NCBI GenBank assembly: GCA_024362935.1
Contig: JANCRA010000016.1
Location: 19,513,165-19,577,164 of the forward strand
DNA from: Setophaga petechia
Taxonomy: Eukaryota; Chordata; Aves; Passeriformes; Parulidae
Length of the DNA stretch: 64,000 nucleotides
Reading direction: 5' to 3'
Shown: piece after piece, positions 35,319 through 48,198 of the stretch
How the letters are laid out: each line of letters starts with the position of its first letter
How positions within the stretch are numbered: the first letter of the stretch is position 1
Program-made: the position numbers and the translations under genes
Notes under the pieces: generated by a model
Told to the model about the DNA's origin: nothing
What the model saw: the letters and a program-made list of their open reading frames with translations, nothing else
Databases searched by the model: none

Positions 35319-36032
35319 CCCTGCTCCATTCCTGATGCAGCAGAAGGAGGAGCTGAGCAGGACTGGCTGGGATTCCAGGGGAGCTGTGTCCATTTAGAGA
35401 GGATGCAGTTTGGTGAAATGAGTTTCCACACCCAAAGCTGTTTGTAATGCCTGCCTTGGCATATTGGCATAATCCTGAGCATCTGCTATGGGAAGAATAA
35501 ATGTGCAGAGGAGCTTGTCTTGATGCCTTTATGTTTCTAATGCTGACTAGTTATTAGATTGCTGAGAAATTATTAAATATGAACTGTATTTTGAGCTTTG
35601 CAAGTGTCTGTTGGCTTTTCCTCTTTCTTATTTAAGAGAAGTTAGTTGGAGCTTTCAGTTTCATATATTGTTTTTAAGTATTAAATTGATTTACTTTATA
35701 CTCTCTGCCACAGTGACTGGAAATGAAGGTTCAATTTAAAATGCAAATTGCACCAGGGTTATGTGTTCCTCACCCATGGCAGAGGGTTCACAAACTGGTG
35801 CAAATATGTGGCTTGACAGTGAGCCAATAATTTATGTGACCTGGGAACCTGGCTGCTCATCCCTTAATCCTTGCAGCATTCATGTTTCACCTGGATGGTC
35901 TTGCCCCACTGTAGCCCAATGGAACATCATTTGTGGGAGAGGTGTTACTAATTTTCTAAGGAGAAGGTTGGGGGGGGTACAGAAGGTGTGTGATGTGCTC
36001 AGATCTGCTCTGACCCACTGGTCAGACATCCT
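35319..36032. other. Unassigned sequence
   Basis: Nothing recognised. It contains a short G-run at 35969-35976. Confidence 0.4.
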
Positions 36033-36078
36033 AATATATATATAATATATATAATATAGATATATGTATATATAAAAG
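36033..36078. repeat. TA-rich microsatellite
   Basis: Imperfect (TA)n with occasional AATA and GATA interruptions. Confidence 0.9.
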
Positions 36079-39000
36079 ATACAATACTGTTTGTACCAGG
36101 GGCTGGAAAGTCTGACCATGGCCATGTCTCATTGGTGACAGTTTCAGGATGGTTCTTGGGCATCCATAGTGAACCAAAGCCTCAGCAGAGCACCTTGGGG
36201 ACCTCTGAAACAGATTCTTCTCCTTTCTCCAGTTCACTGGGACTCCATCTCTCTAAGGATTGAGGCTTTGTTGGTATCAAACACATGAATAAAAACGATT
36301 GCAGGAGCCATTTGAGGGGCCATGGAATCATCTTTGTGTTACTTGATGAATACCTGCTTGAGTAATTCACTCTCTGCCCAAACAAATTTCACCTGTATCT
36401 TTTCCTTCTGATGTAATTTGTGGTGCAGTTTTCAAAAGCCTGGCACCATCCAGTTTAATGTGAGAGTAAGGGAATGGAATCTGCTGGCTCAAATTAATCA
36501 CACCAGGTTGCTTTCATACATAAAATGCTATATAAATAATTTGTATGATGATAAACCCCTCCTCCACCTCTACTCTTCCACTGATTCCCTCAGCTTCCTT
36601 CTCTTTTTCTTTAGGGTACTGGTCCCAGTCTCTGCCTCCAGTTCAATCTGCTCAGTTTTGTCCTGTGATTGAGGAAGAGACAGGCTAGCCAAGAGCCTGG
36701 GCTAGTGCATCCAGAACCATTAATTCAGTCAGTCAAACAAACGGGAGGCCAGAGAGCAAGAGGCAGTGACCAATTGGTCACATGGCAGGGGATCTGCCCT
36801 GGAGCATGGAACACACTGGGCTCAGCCCCTGAGCTGCATGGTCACAAATGCCAGAATGATTTCTTAGCATGGCCTGGCTGTGGGAGCTCATGCCAGCCTG
36901 CTGAGCAAGCTTGGCCAGGCTTCTTGAGATTCACAGATAAGATTTATTCCTGAAGCCTGACCTACATGAGTGTGTATCTAAATGTGTGAAAGCTGTGATT
37001 TGATGGCAAGCAATGAAAGGTCAGAGAAAAAGCAGGCAATGCATTTAAATCAAAATGATGAAGCTGGGTAATTTCATTAGCAACAGTTGTATTTACTGGA
37101 AGTCACAGATGGTGCAGTTTAGCTTATGGCCAATTTGTTAAGACAAAATAAGTATAAAGAAAGAAATATTCCAAGTGAGAGGTGGTTAAAAATTAAATAG
37201 GCACCAGATGGCTCAAGATTGTCCTTCATAGAAATTTGGTGAAAGAAGACATAAACAATCCAAAAGCATTTCTGAATGGGACACTTAGAGGCTGGCTGGT
37301 CCTTTTTCAGAACTAGGTTGAAAAGCAGAGCAATTAAACTTCCCTCATGTGTTAATGTTTGACATAACCAGCAAAATGCTCTATGTGAACTTTCAAATTA
37401 TTTTCTCTCTGATGTGTTCTTCAAACTGAGAAACAAGATAAAATGAATAACCAATAAATATTTCAGCCTTCAGCTACCTTTAAAATAGCCTCAGCTTTTA
37501 TTTAAGATGAGGAGAAATTTCACTGTGCAGTGTATGTTTATACATCTAGATGTATGATGCCAATACATGAGCCCTTATGCTCAGAGAAATGGCAATATTT
37601 TAGTTCTTGCTTGCTCTGGAGAAATGTTTAGCAATTGTTACAGTTCCCTGATGATAGGTTACAGCCCTAGAGTGAATTCCAGGGGATGCAAGTTCCTTTT
37701 CTGGGTTGCAGTGCAATTATTTTCCTGGCCCTGGAAAAATTCACTTTCCACATTTATGCACTTTATTTATTCACTAGCACGTACAGTGAGTTTTGGGAGT
37801 CAAAAGCTATTAATATTTTTTGCTCAGTGTCCAGAGCTGCTAAAGCTGATTGTTAGCATTGATGCCTTTGAATTCCCTTGTAAAACAAATCACAATACTG
37901 ATTCTCCATGTTTCTGAGTGGATAACAGGATTTTATCTTGGGGAGTGCCTTGATTCTGTTTCCCACTCACAGGCACGTTTTGTCCATAATAAAGTACATC
38001 CCTGTGCAATACCAGTAAATGCAGCAGTCAAAAAAAAAAGAGTAAAAACCTTACAAATGATTCCAAGGAAAAGGAGTCAGCATGTGCTCTCTGGTTTTAT
38101 ATGGAGCACCAGATATAGGTGATATCAGAGACACAGCAGAAATCCCTTTAAAGCAAGCTGCATATGTGGAACTGCTTTTCCCAGGAGTGGGAGTGGGGGT
38201 GGGAAAAAAGGAAAAGCAAAGAAAAACAGCCTTGAATGAGAGAGGCAGCTGGAGACTGTGTTGACTAATTAATGAGCAACATACACTTAAGAGCTTTTAC
38301 TCATCCTGCACCAGCTTTGCACATTTTCTCCTGCATGTTGCAGTCTCTGGGTATGAAAGCTCAGCAAGTGGTGCCTGCTTGCAGGGAAAAGGCTACACTT
38401 GAAAAAGATGGCTGTACTCACTGAGGGGAAATGAAAACATGTACAAATGTCCTGGAAAAGCCTGGAACAGTCCAGATGGGGAACACGATTTGAAGAATTT
38501 CACAATTAAATGAACTTAAAAGAAAAATCAGAAATGATCCAGGAATAATTTTCCCATGTGCCAAGGTAACAGTAAAGGACATGCACCAACCACAGCCTTG
38601 CCAGGGAAGTACATTCCTCCATAAGAAATTTTTTTGTTTGGTTTTGGGTTTTTGGGTTTTTTTTTTGTTTCAGCTGCCAGAGTTGCACCTATAAACAGGA
38701 TGGTGATTTACAAGCATGGCTTTGTGTTGAAATAGACCATCCATGTAAGGATAATAATGATTTTTAAAAGTTATTCTTTAAAGACCAATGTACAAAGAAA
38801 GGATTTTGCTAACCTTGACTAGAAATAGCACAGGCTCTTTATTTTATGTGTCTGCAGGGCTTTCTGTGGGGAAGGAGAAAGGGGGAAGGGAGGAAAGGCA
38901 GGCTGGGAGGAAATCAGGACCTTTAAAGTGTGCACTCTGAAAACTTTGTATTCAGCTGCTGCCTTTAAGTTCTTGCTGCTCTTTGCAGAATGGTTCAATC

Positions 39001-41847
39001 TCAGGGCCCAGGCAGAGTCCTCTGCTGTGTTTCTGAAATTCTGTCCCTGTTAAGGCTGCTCTGATTGTACCCAGCAGTCCCTGCTTGGTGAATTCTGCCC
39101 CTGCCAGCCCACCCAGCACCCCCTCCATCCCCCTCACAGGGGTCCTGGTTCATAACCATGCTTCTCTTTATGCTGGCAGGCAAACCCAAATGTTCCTGCC
39201 CTCACAGCTGCCTTGGCTTGGGGCTAACCCCAGGCACAGAAACTGTGCTGTGTGTGATTTGTTGTTACCTGTGTTTGCAGCTGATCCTGTTCCATAGCCA
39301 GGGAGCCCCTTGTTGCCAATATCCTTTGTCAGCAAAGAGGAGGGACAGTGGCACAGGGGGTGGAAAAAGAAAAAAAAAAAGACTTATGGGTGAGCAACAT
39401 GAAGAGTTGGGCCTTTGTAGGTGGTTGAACAAATGCAGATGCTCTGAAATTTCTGTCAACTCCTTGTTAAATGTGGTAGAAACACTGCAGCAGAGAAAGT
39501 ACAAATTTCTTGCTATGTAATTTGCCAGCTTTATAAGTGGAATAAATTTTCAACTCCACATCCAATTTCCTACCATAGCTTCTTCATGATTAAGCAGATC
39601 AGATGCTTGTAAGTTGAAAAAAAAAGTTGGAGGTGAATTCAAACTGGTTGAAACCTCTGATACATTCTGTGCATCAGTAGAGAGCAATTGAGGCTTAGCT
39701 GTAACCATCTGGTAAATGAATGTAGCCCTGTGCATGTCAGGGCTGTTAGAGGGGCTGTTCCTGTCCTGCAGTTCATTTGTGATTACTTTCTCATTTGGAA
39801 ATCCTCTATTATTTAGACCAGGTGTGGGTTGTTAATTCTTGGTATCCAGAATAGTTTGGGACAATTATTGATTCTCCTGTTTTCCTTACTGCATGTTTGA
39901 GTATTCAACCAACTTCTTTAGCTGACTAGTCTTATTGTGCTGTCTTGTTAGATGAATGTGGATTTTTGTAGCAAGCCTAGGCCTTTAAATGCTTTTATTA
40001 TGGAGATTTTGTTTTCAAATGTCTGTCATCTGCCCCAGAGTGGGAACATAAGGTAGAACTCTTCTCATGAAGACCAAAGGAAAAGATAATTTCAGAACTC
40101 TGTGTGTTGCATTGACCAATTTCTTCACAGTTAATGTTTTTGCCTGCTAATGGTAGTGTTTAGCTTATGCAGTCAAAACTGAAGGGAAAAAAAGCATCCT
40201 TGTGGTGGTTATTCAGACTGTCTTGAGGGTAGTATCATAACCAGTCCCATTCTGTGCCAGCAGAATAAAACTCTATTTAAATCTGTTAAATTGAAAGCAC
40301 CTGAAAGGAATTATTGGTCCAATTCATCATTCCCAGAGGTGCTTACAAGCAGCATGCTGTGGCAGGAGCTCTCTGTTTATAGCCAGGAGAAGGTTCAGGA
40401 GCCTGGCTGAGCAGCTCAATTTAGGTGAGTTATATGAAAGGGTTTTTCTGATTACTTTGCTAGTGTGTGGGATATGTGCATGTAGCTGAAAACAACAGGG
40501 GATTTCATGTACATCTCATTTAGCTGGTGCTAGGTGGATCCTTGTGCAAGGAAAGCCTTTCCTGGCTGATGTTTGGTCCTGCAATAATTGTTCTGCTCAA
40601 AACTCACTTTGAGGAGTTCTTAACTTTGCATCACTGACTCTATTAATGCCTATTAGAGCCAAGACTGTAAAGCTTTTCTTCTTAGGGCACAGATTTACAA
40701 AAAGGGTTTTTTTCCTTTTTCTCAACAGGTTAGTTATGATTCTGTCCTTTTGGTCTACAAGTATCAGCTTGATCAACAGGAATTTGTATTTCTACAGGTT
40801 TGGGTGTCTAGAGTCTGCTCAGTTTGACTGACCTGGAACCTGTAGCTTTGTTCTGTCACTGAAGCTCTGCCTGTGTTATCTGTAAGATGCAGCAGTTATC
40901 CTAAATGTCCATTGTGTTTGGAGTTTTGCATTAACTGGCTGATATTCCCTAGCTTTGTGTTCAGCTGGGCTGATATGTGTAAAACCAGTACCAGGCTTAG
41001 GGTCAGATGGGAATTCAGGACCTGGAAACCACAGCATGGAAAACTTGCAGTTCAGCCTTTGCTCTCTCAGGGGCTGGCTCAGGCTCAGGTATATCCCCCC
41101 ATTCCTCAAAATTCATCCTAGAACCAGTTCAGAACTGGCAACATCATCTAGAACATAAATGCTTGAGATGGAAAACCTTCATAAAACAACAGTCACAATA
41201 CATTTCATAAACAGAAGTATACAACAACAGAAGTTTTCCAAAGTCCATGTCTATTCTATTCCATAGAATACAGTGTTTGAGAAATTACAGCAACTCTTGG
41301 ATGGAGTTAGATTGAGCCAGGAAAATAAAATTTGTAGCAGTTGAAACCAGGTGGGAAATGATAGGCAGGCAGAAAAGGGAGGCAGTTCATGTTCTCAGAT
41401 TGGACTGGCACATTCTTGCCCCTGCCCATATCTCAAGGAGGTTGATGGGTTAAAGGAGAAGAGTTCATGAAGAAGCCTTTGGATCCAAATTCTGGAGAGA
41501 CCTGGTTTGCCCCAGGGGTTTGTGGAGCCACCACACAACTTAGAGCTCAGCAGGGCCTGCCAGCTTTGGTTTGCTCCTCCTGCACCACAGAAGGGGAGAT
41601 TTCTTTCACTTCATTTCAATGCTGTACCATTGTTTGATTTGGTTATTTTTCTTCAGTTACTTCTTTTTCAAGGTGAGAAGATCAAATTCATAATGACAAC
41701 TATAGAGAAGGGGTTGTGTGGAGATGTGTGAGCTGGTATAGATACAGCAGCAGCTAAGAGCTGTCAGCCAGCCATAACAACTGACATGTGATACTTAGTG
41801 CTTTAAGAGCAATTTACATCTTCTAAGGACCATACTATATAAACACT
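36079..41847. other. Unassigned AT-rich sequence
   Basis: About 5.8 kb without a recognised repeat family, RNA gene or splice-supported exon. It includes a 16-bp palindrome at 37540-37555 (atacatctagatgtat), an A-run near 38030 and a T/G-rich tract at 38627-38670. Confidence 0.4.
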
Positions 41848-41901
41848 AATTAATCTCTAATTAACTTATCTATATGTATTAGCCAATTAATCTCTAATTA
41901 G
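41848..41901. promoter_or_regulatory. Cluster of TAATTA-type homeodomain-like motifs
   Basis: A 16-bp word aattaatctctaatta occurs twice, 36 bp apart (about 41849-41864 and 41885-41900), giving several TAAT/ATTA cores in about 55 bp. TAATTA is the generic homeodomain target. Function is inferred from motif density only, and AT-rich chance is possible. Confidence 0.25.
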
Positions 41902-44499
41902 TTTATTTGCAGATTCTTTCACATTGGGAACTAATTTAGGTGAGGCGTAAAGCTCCTGGGACTAGTTCTGATCTCTCCAAGAGGTGTAAGTCAGGAGGAT
42001 GTATAAATCCATTCTAATGCACTCACAGGGTACAGCAGGGAAGAACTGCTCCAAGGAATGTATAAATAAGGCTCTTTGTGAGTTCAGAGAGAAATGCTGT
42101 GCAGTGCTGAGAAGCAACATCAAAATGCTCAGCCTTAATTAGCCAGTGTTGATGGGGTTTGATTACAGAGTTTGGTTATTTTTAAAATTTATTTCTTCAC
42201 AGGGTGACAGATTACTAGAGGATTAAAAGGAGTGTACAGAAGTGATTACCAAGCCTGAGCTGGCAAACTCAGTGTCACTGCACCTGTTCTGTGTAGAACT
42301 GAAGGTGACTCTGCAGGTGATGCTCAGGTCACTGTGGTGGCTGAGGCTGGAGCTCAGGACTTTGGCTGTGCCCAGGGCCAGCCCCTGCTCTTGGGGCTCT
42401 CTCCAGGTGCCCCAGCAGACCCAGAGGCTGTCACCTGGCTATGGAGGGAATTGATTTGCCTGGAATTTCTTCTGTCTTGCTCATAGCAGCCACTTCCCAC
42501 AGCTCCTCCAGCAGCAGTGACCCCTGGCAGGAGGAGGGGGCACAGCTCTGCTCTCCTGAGCCCCAGTGACAGGACACAGAGCCACAGGGGTGTCCCAAAT
42601 GTCCCTTAAATGTGCTGGAGCATCTGGATTGAGTCCTGCAAACACAACCACCGTGGGTGCCTGAATTTGAGGGGAGGGGGATTGTCCTGTTCAACAAAGT
42701 GATGGGAGAGGAGTGGACAAGGAAAAAGCATCCTGGCTGGAAATACCCTTCAGAGTGGTGCTTGCAATGCCCCTTTGGCCTGATGGTCCCAGGTGTTCAA
42801 CTCAGCTGTGTCTTAAAATCATAGAAACAAAACCATGTCTGCTTTTCAGGGCTGGCAGAGGCACTGTGTGTTCTGCTCTTATCCTGTCTCCAGACTGCTG
42901 TGGGGATAAATGTGAGCAGCCCATGTCTGCAGCATCTGAAGGGGCTGTCACAGGTTAGGCTGGGTCCCTGGTGTGCATTTGCAGTTTTCTTTGCTGTGTA
43001 CAGTGTAACTGTTCCCAGCTCACCACAGGGGTGGCACAGCTGGCTCTGCCCTGCATGTGCCCCCTGCAGCAGCAGCCAGTGTGCAGGGAGAAGGGAGGAA
43101 AGGTGCTGCAGCTCCTGAGGGTCCCCAGAAATATCCTGATTTGTGTCTTTGGGTCACAAAATATAAATACAAAGCCTGAGCTCGGGCAGAACTGGTATGT
43201 ACCATTTTATTTGCTATTAGGAGAGCAAAATCTGTTAGTTCCTAGAGAGTTCAAAGGGTGCTCAGTTTAAAAGCTCCTCCTATTGCTCCACTGAATTAGT
43301 GAAATCAGCTGAAGCAGCTGGACTGCCCTTGCCAAGGCTGCAGGAAGCAGACTGCCAAATGCTGACACTGGGCATGGAACTGCTATTTTATTGAGATGTC
43401 CTTGCAGCACAGAGCTGTCTGACATGGTGTTTATAGCCTGCATGTAGAGAAATGGAAGAACTCCTGGACATTTTTGGAGGTACTGTTCAGATTCAGTTGT
43501 AATAATTCACTGTGTTGCTTCAGGGCTTCCATATTGCTTTGGGCATAAAGCTGTATTATAAATTACAGCACACAAAGCTGAGTTTGACCTACCAGTTGAT
43601 GCATAATAAACTGACTTAATTCTGAATATTAACTACATATTGTGGCCTAGAGGTTTTTTCGTCTCTAAGTGTAGTACTGAATTATACAAGAATCTTTTTC
43701 TCGTGGGTGAAACCTAAATATAAATACATTCCTAGTATTAATACCACACAGAAAGGTGCCAATGGCAGAATATTTTCATCCTAAATATTTCTTATGGCAG
43801 CAGAAAATAATTTCTGAATATTGCCAAGTACAGGACGTAATAATTGAGACTTTTCAATGAGCAAGCATCAGGAAAAGCTGAAGGATTTTTTAGTTGTTAC
43901 TGGGTACAGAGAAATACTCTGGCTGCAGTGGCTTATTGTTCCTTGGGGTGTCCAGAGCTGCTTTCCCAACATGTATTTTAATGGATCCTAGCTCAGGTCT
44001 AGAATTTTGCCTTAGGCTGAAGCTTATGATAAACAATTTTGGCCCTGGTGAAGATGTCTCAAATAAAAAAGATACCAAAAAAAACTGAGAATTTAAATTC
44101 CACTCACAGAATTTTTGCAATGGATCAATAACACATGATACTGAAATCTGTAATATACTGTAATACACCTGCCCACCAATACAGCCAGAGATAGGTCTTG
44201 AGACTGAACCAAAATGTGCTCATTTTATGTGAAAACATTGCTACAGAAAACTACAGACTAGTTCTTCTCATTGCTTCATAAGTATTTAACAAAACACAAA
44301 TAATTGTGGCAAATCCTGGCCTCCTATATTTTTTAATTTAAAAAAAAAATCCTCACATTATACTAAAGATAAATGTGCATAGACAAATATATAAGATTTT
44401 CTATAAAGTCCTTAGGCATGGGAGGATTTTTCCCAAAGAAGCCCAATAACAATATGAGGTGCAGGTAGTTTATATTCTTGATGAATTTTATCTCATACA
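41902..44499. other. Unassigned sequence
   Basis: No recognised repeat family. The GC-richer part at 42290-43150 has several short open frames without splice or family support. Confidence 0.4.
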
Positions 44500-45008
44500 T
44501 TTATATATATAAAATATATATATATAAAATTTTATTTTATATATATATATAATAGTTATTGCTATTTTTATTTATTTTTATTGCTATTATTTATTTTTAT
44601 TTATTATATATATATAATACTTATTGCTATTTTTTATTGCTATTATTTATTTATATTTATTATATATATATAATAGTTATTGCTATTTTTATTTATTTTT
44701 ATTAATATTATTTATTTATATTTATTATATATATATATAATAGTCATTGCTATTTTTTGTTTATTTTTATTGCTATTATTTATTTATATTGATTATATAT
44801 ATATAATACTTATTGCTATTTTTATTGCTATTATTTATTTATATTTATTATATATATAATAATTATTGCTATTTTTATTTTTTATTATTATTATTATTTT
44901 TTATATTTATTATATATATATAATAGTCATTGCTATTTTTTGTTTATTTTTATTGCTATTATTTATTTATATTGATTATATATATACATAATAGTTATTG
45001 CTATTTTT
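44500..45008. repeat. AT-rich minisatellite, eight units of about 53-74 bp
   Basis: A TA-rich leader (44500-44550) is followed by units starting aata(g/c)t(t/c)attgctatttt at 44551, 44616, 44672, 44739, 44805, 44858, 44932 and 44990. Each unit contains attgctattatttattta-like and ttattatatatatata parts. The array is almost entirely A/T, with only scattered C and G. Confidence 0.95.
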
Positions 45009-45390
45009 TCAACTATTCATCAATGCAATCAGACTCGTAAGCACTGTGGCTCCAGCAGTAGAATTTCGGGTTTGGTTGTGTTTTATCATGTTTCTGGTGT
45101 TGGTTGCTGTGCCTCTGTGCCAGCAGGAGGCAGGAGCTGAGCTCTGGAGTGTGTGGGGTGTCAGGGCTGATCTCATGTTCCAGTCCCTGGAGCTGTGACC
45201 TCTGCACATCCCCAGATCCACCAGGTGCTGGATCCTCCTGGGGATCCCTAAATCTGCCAACTATTCTAAAAACCCACACTGGGGCACTATAAAAGTCTCC
45301 AAAATGCTGGAGGGAAGAGAAGAGAGTTTGAGTGGATGTTCTTCATTATGGCAGCTCAAAAGCAGAATATTTTCACCTCTGCCCCCTGTC

Positions 45391-45429
45391 CTGTCTGTCT
45401 GTCTGTCTGTCTGTGCCCACACACACACA
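45391..45429. repeat. (CTGT)n and (CA)n microsatellites
   Basis: Six CTGT repeats at 45391-45414 are followed by gcc and a CA run to 45429. They lie at the approximate outer edge of LTR C and may have replaced its original terminus. Confidence 0.95.
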
Positions 45430-45998
45430 GAATGGTTCTGGGGCAGCCCACGCTTCAAAGGACAAGTCTGGACTCCTCAGTTTTTCAGTCTTCAGATTGT
45501 TCATTATTTCATATCTACAGAATTTCCTCTCTGCCAGCCGGGGTCTGACCAGCAAGGCAGCCAAGGGCACTCTGACCACCCACGGGGCAGTCGTGTCTTT
45601 TTATAGTAAAACCCCATATATCAGATTTACCTTTTATCCCCAATACCTTTCACCCTTGTTAGCAAGTGCACCTTCACCACAAACCAATCCCCAAGTGCCA
45701 GCATCACCACAGAAGATGGAGGCCAAGAAGAAGAAAGAAGAAGCACAGGACACACCCTGATTCCTCCATCTTGTCCCCATAACCCCTCTACCAAACCCCC
45801 AAATCCATATTTCACCCTGTAAATGTGTCATTCCTGGGTACTGATTTGTGATTCCCATGTCCTCACACACAGCTGCACATCCCCAGAAGGGTCCAAGTCC
45901 AGCCACCAGGCACTTCTGGCAGCATTCCAGGACCTCTGAGCCCCTCAAGGGTTCCCTGGGTGACTCTGGACGTGCAGAGGGATGTGCTGGTTCCCACA
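45430..45998 (-). mobile_element. LTR C, diverged relative of LTRs A and B
   Basis: On the minus strand it aligns by eye with LTRs A and B from 'cagagggatgtgctgg' near 45980 back through the cccacggggca(g)tcg block, a TATA box (plus 45597-45605, minus TATAAAAAG) and the R/U5 region to about 45430. The inner end reads ...ttcccaca (45998), matching the family terminus. The other end runs into the CTGT/CA microsatellite and no TSD was resolved. Substitutions and indels relative to A and B are many, so it is an older copy or a related subfamily. Open frames here (45627-45815, 45634-46200) are not genes. Confidence 0.8.
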
Positions 45999-46139
45999 GC
46001 CACCCTCCTGCCTGGGAAACAGAGAAGGACAAAGTGGAGCTGGTCTCTGGCATCTTCCTGTCCCCATCTCCTTGCTGAGGAAGGAGGACCCAAAGCTCCA
46101 GATTGCCAAACTCTGCCCTCTGCCAAGGTCCAGAGCTGT

Positions 46140-46294
46140 GGCACCAGTCTGGGTGGGCAAGAATCAGATTTATTGCCCTGGCACCAGTCTGGGTGGGCAA
46201 GAATCAGATTTATTGCCCTGGCACCAGTCTGGGTGGGCAAGAATCAGATTTATTGCCCTGGCACCAGTCTGGGTGGGCAATAATCAGATTTAGC
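46140..46294. repeat. Four-copy 40-bp tandem repeat
   Basis: The units start at 46141, 46181, 46221 and 46261, each beginning gcaccagtctgggtgggcaa. The first three are identical by eye and the fourth differs at its end. The array lies about 140 bp outside the LTR C terminus. Confidence 0.97.
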
Positions 46295-48162
46295 AATTTG
46301 GTCTGAGGCAACGTGGCCATCATCTCTCTTCAGCTACCACAGTGGTCACCAACACCACCCAGATTTTGGTTTGGTTTTCCTTCCTTTGAACACTTCAGGT
46401 GGAGCACAGGTGATGCAAATTCCTGTTGAATGCTCAAAAGCATTTGAAAAGTTGTGGTTCAAGAGTACAGCAAATAGAAAGCCATTAGAAAATTGTTTTT
46501 AAGAAAAAAAGCTAATTTCAAAATATTCTGAAAATAGTCTTGAATTAGCTTTTAGCTACTTAGATTTCACACACATTCAATGTTTCTGTCTGTAAAATTT
46601 TTTACAATATCTTATCCTGGAATTAAACCCAGTGATATTATCTCATTTTCAGAAGAGTCCTGGTGAGAAGCATACAACAAACAGCAGCACCTCCACACAT
46701 ATCCAGATACACACTTCATCCATCATAAATATTTAAAACTCAATCATCAATCAAAACAACTGCACACTTCCTTTGAGTGATCAGCCACTTGGCTTAAGAA
46801 CTCTGTTTTTAAAGAAAAACCAAAATCAACAACTCAACAAGTGGTTTTTACAGACTTCCTGTGATCAAGCCCTTCTCTGTTTTGCAGAAGGGAGAACCAT
46901 GGATAGCTCCATGTTCTAACAACCCTCCAAGCAGCAGCCAAGTTAGATTGGCGTCTGGGACTTCTTTCTGGGGTTGTTTCCAGTTGCAGATATGTTTTGG
47001 AGGCAGGATCTGGGTTTTCAGCTCGGTACTTGACTGTAAGAAATGATGATATGAATGATTGTATGGTATTTTTTGTCAAGGAACACAAATATTCTCACAC
47101 ACAGGAAAAATATTTTGCTATGTATATGTAACCATGAGAGCAGAAAAGCTGAGAAACTGATGTAGATAAAGTTAAAATTTAAAAAAACCCAAACAAACTT
47201 ATTTCATTTTTAGACTAAAAATGGAAAATCTGTTTAAAAACCCCCCAGACTCTGCCCATTTGAGCACTTCAAACTCAGTGCAGTTCCTTTACAGGAATGA
47301 AAGGTTCTTGGCTTTGTTTTTAATTCTAGCTCACAGTCACTGTTACTTTCAACCTGAGGCTTATGCCTGGCAAATTTGGAGTGAAGCTCATCAGTGGCAG
47401 CAGGATAAAATTGTAGTGATGAGTTCTTGTCTTGGCTCCCTCCTGCCTGGCAGGGTAGAGTGTTGGTTTGTTCTTTTATTTATTACATGTTGGCAATTGC
47501 ATTTATAAGAAAATAACAGCTGATATTTATGTGGTATCTGAATATATGGAGCTTGTTACAGTCAGATTTCATCTGTTTGTGCATTTATTTAAAATTGTGT
47601 GTGTGAAGCATCTGATGGTGTGGCTGTATCTACTCTTGAGTGCATTCCAGGAGGGTTGGGATTTCTTCAGAGCCTGGATGGTGAAGAGCAGAGAGACTCT
47701 GCTGGAGTATAGGAGGCCTTATCTTTTAGCCATAAGTCCTTGTTTTTGCACAGTTCCAGCCCCCAGCTCACGCTGAGTCCCAGACTCTGTGGTTTGCAGG
47801 CACTGATGGAGTCAGTGAGGCACAGAGTGAGCTCATGGCCTCATCTCCTGCCTCCTCTCCTGCCAGAGAAGGGCTCAGCGAGTTCCTGACACTGAGCAAG
47901 TCTCACAGATAGAGAGAACTGGATGTTTGCAGAGCAGCAGAGGCTCTTTGCTTGCAGTTGGCTTCTCCCCATGCCTCAGGCAGGTCTGTGCCTGTGCCTG
48001 CCCCTGTCTGCTCCTCACGGGCTCTGCAGGGTCACTGCATGCCAGGTCCTGTCAGGATCCACACACTGGGGCTGCTCCTTGGGACATGGTCCTGCTTGGA
48101 GCCATTCATGAGTATTGGCACTTGCAGATGTTACAAATCATGCCCTAAAAACAACAGACATG
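46295..48162. other. Unassigned sequence
   Basis: No recognised repeat family or exon. Open frames at 47221-47776 lack support. Confidence 0.4.
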
Positions 48163-48198
48163 TGTGTATATATGTATATGTATATGTATGTATATATT
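48163..48198. repeat. TG/TA microsatellite
   Basis: An imperfect run of tatatgtata-type repeats. Confidence 0.9.

Noticed and set aside
45627..46306. Several open frames of 62-188 codons on both strands
   Set aside because: They lie across LTR C and the four 40-bp repeats, and repeated peptides mirror the DNA repeat.
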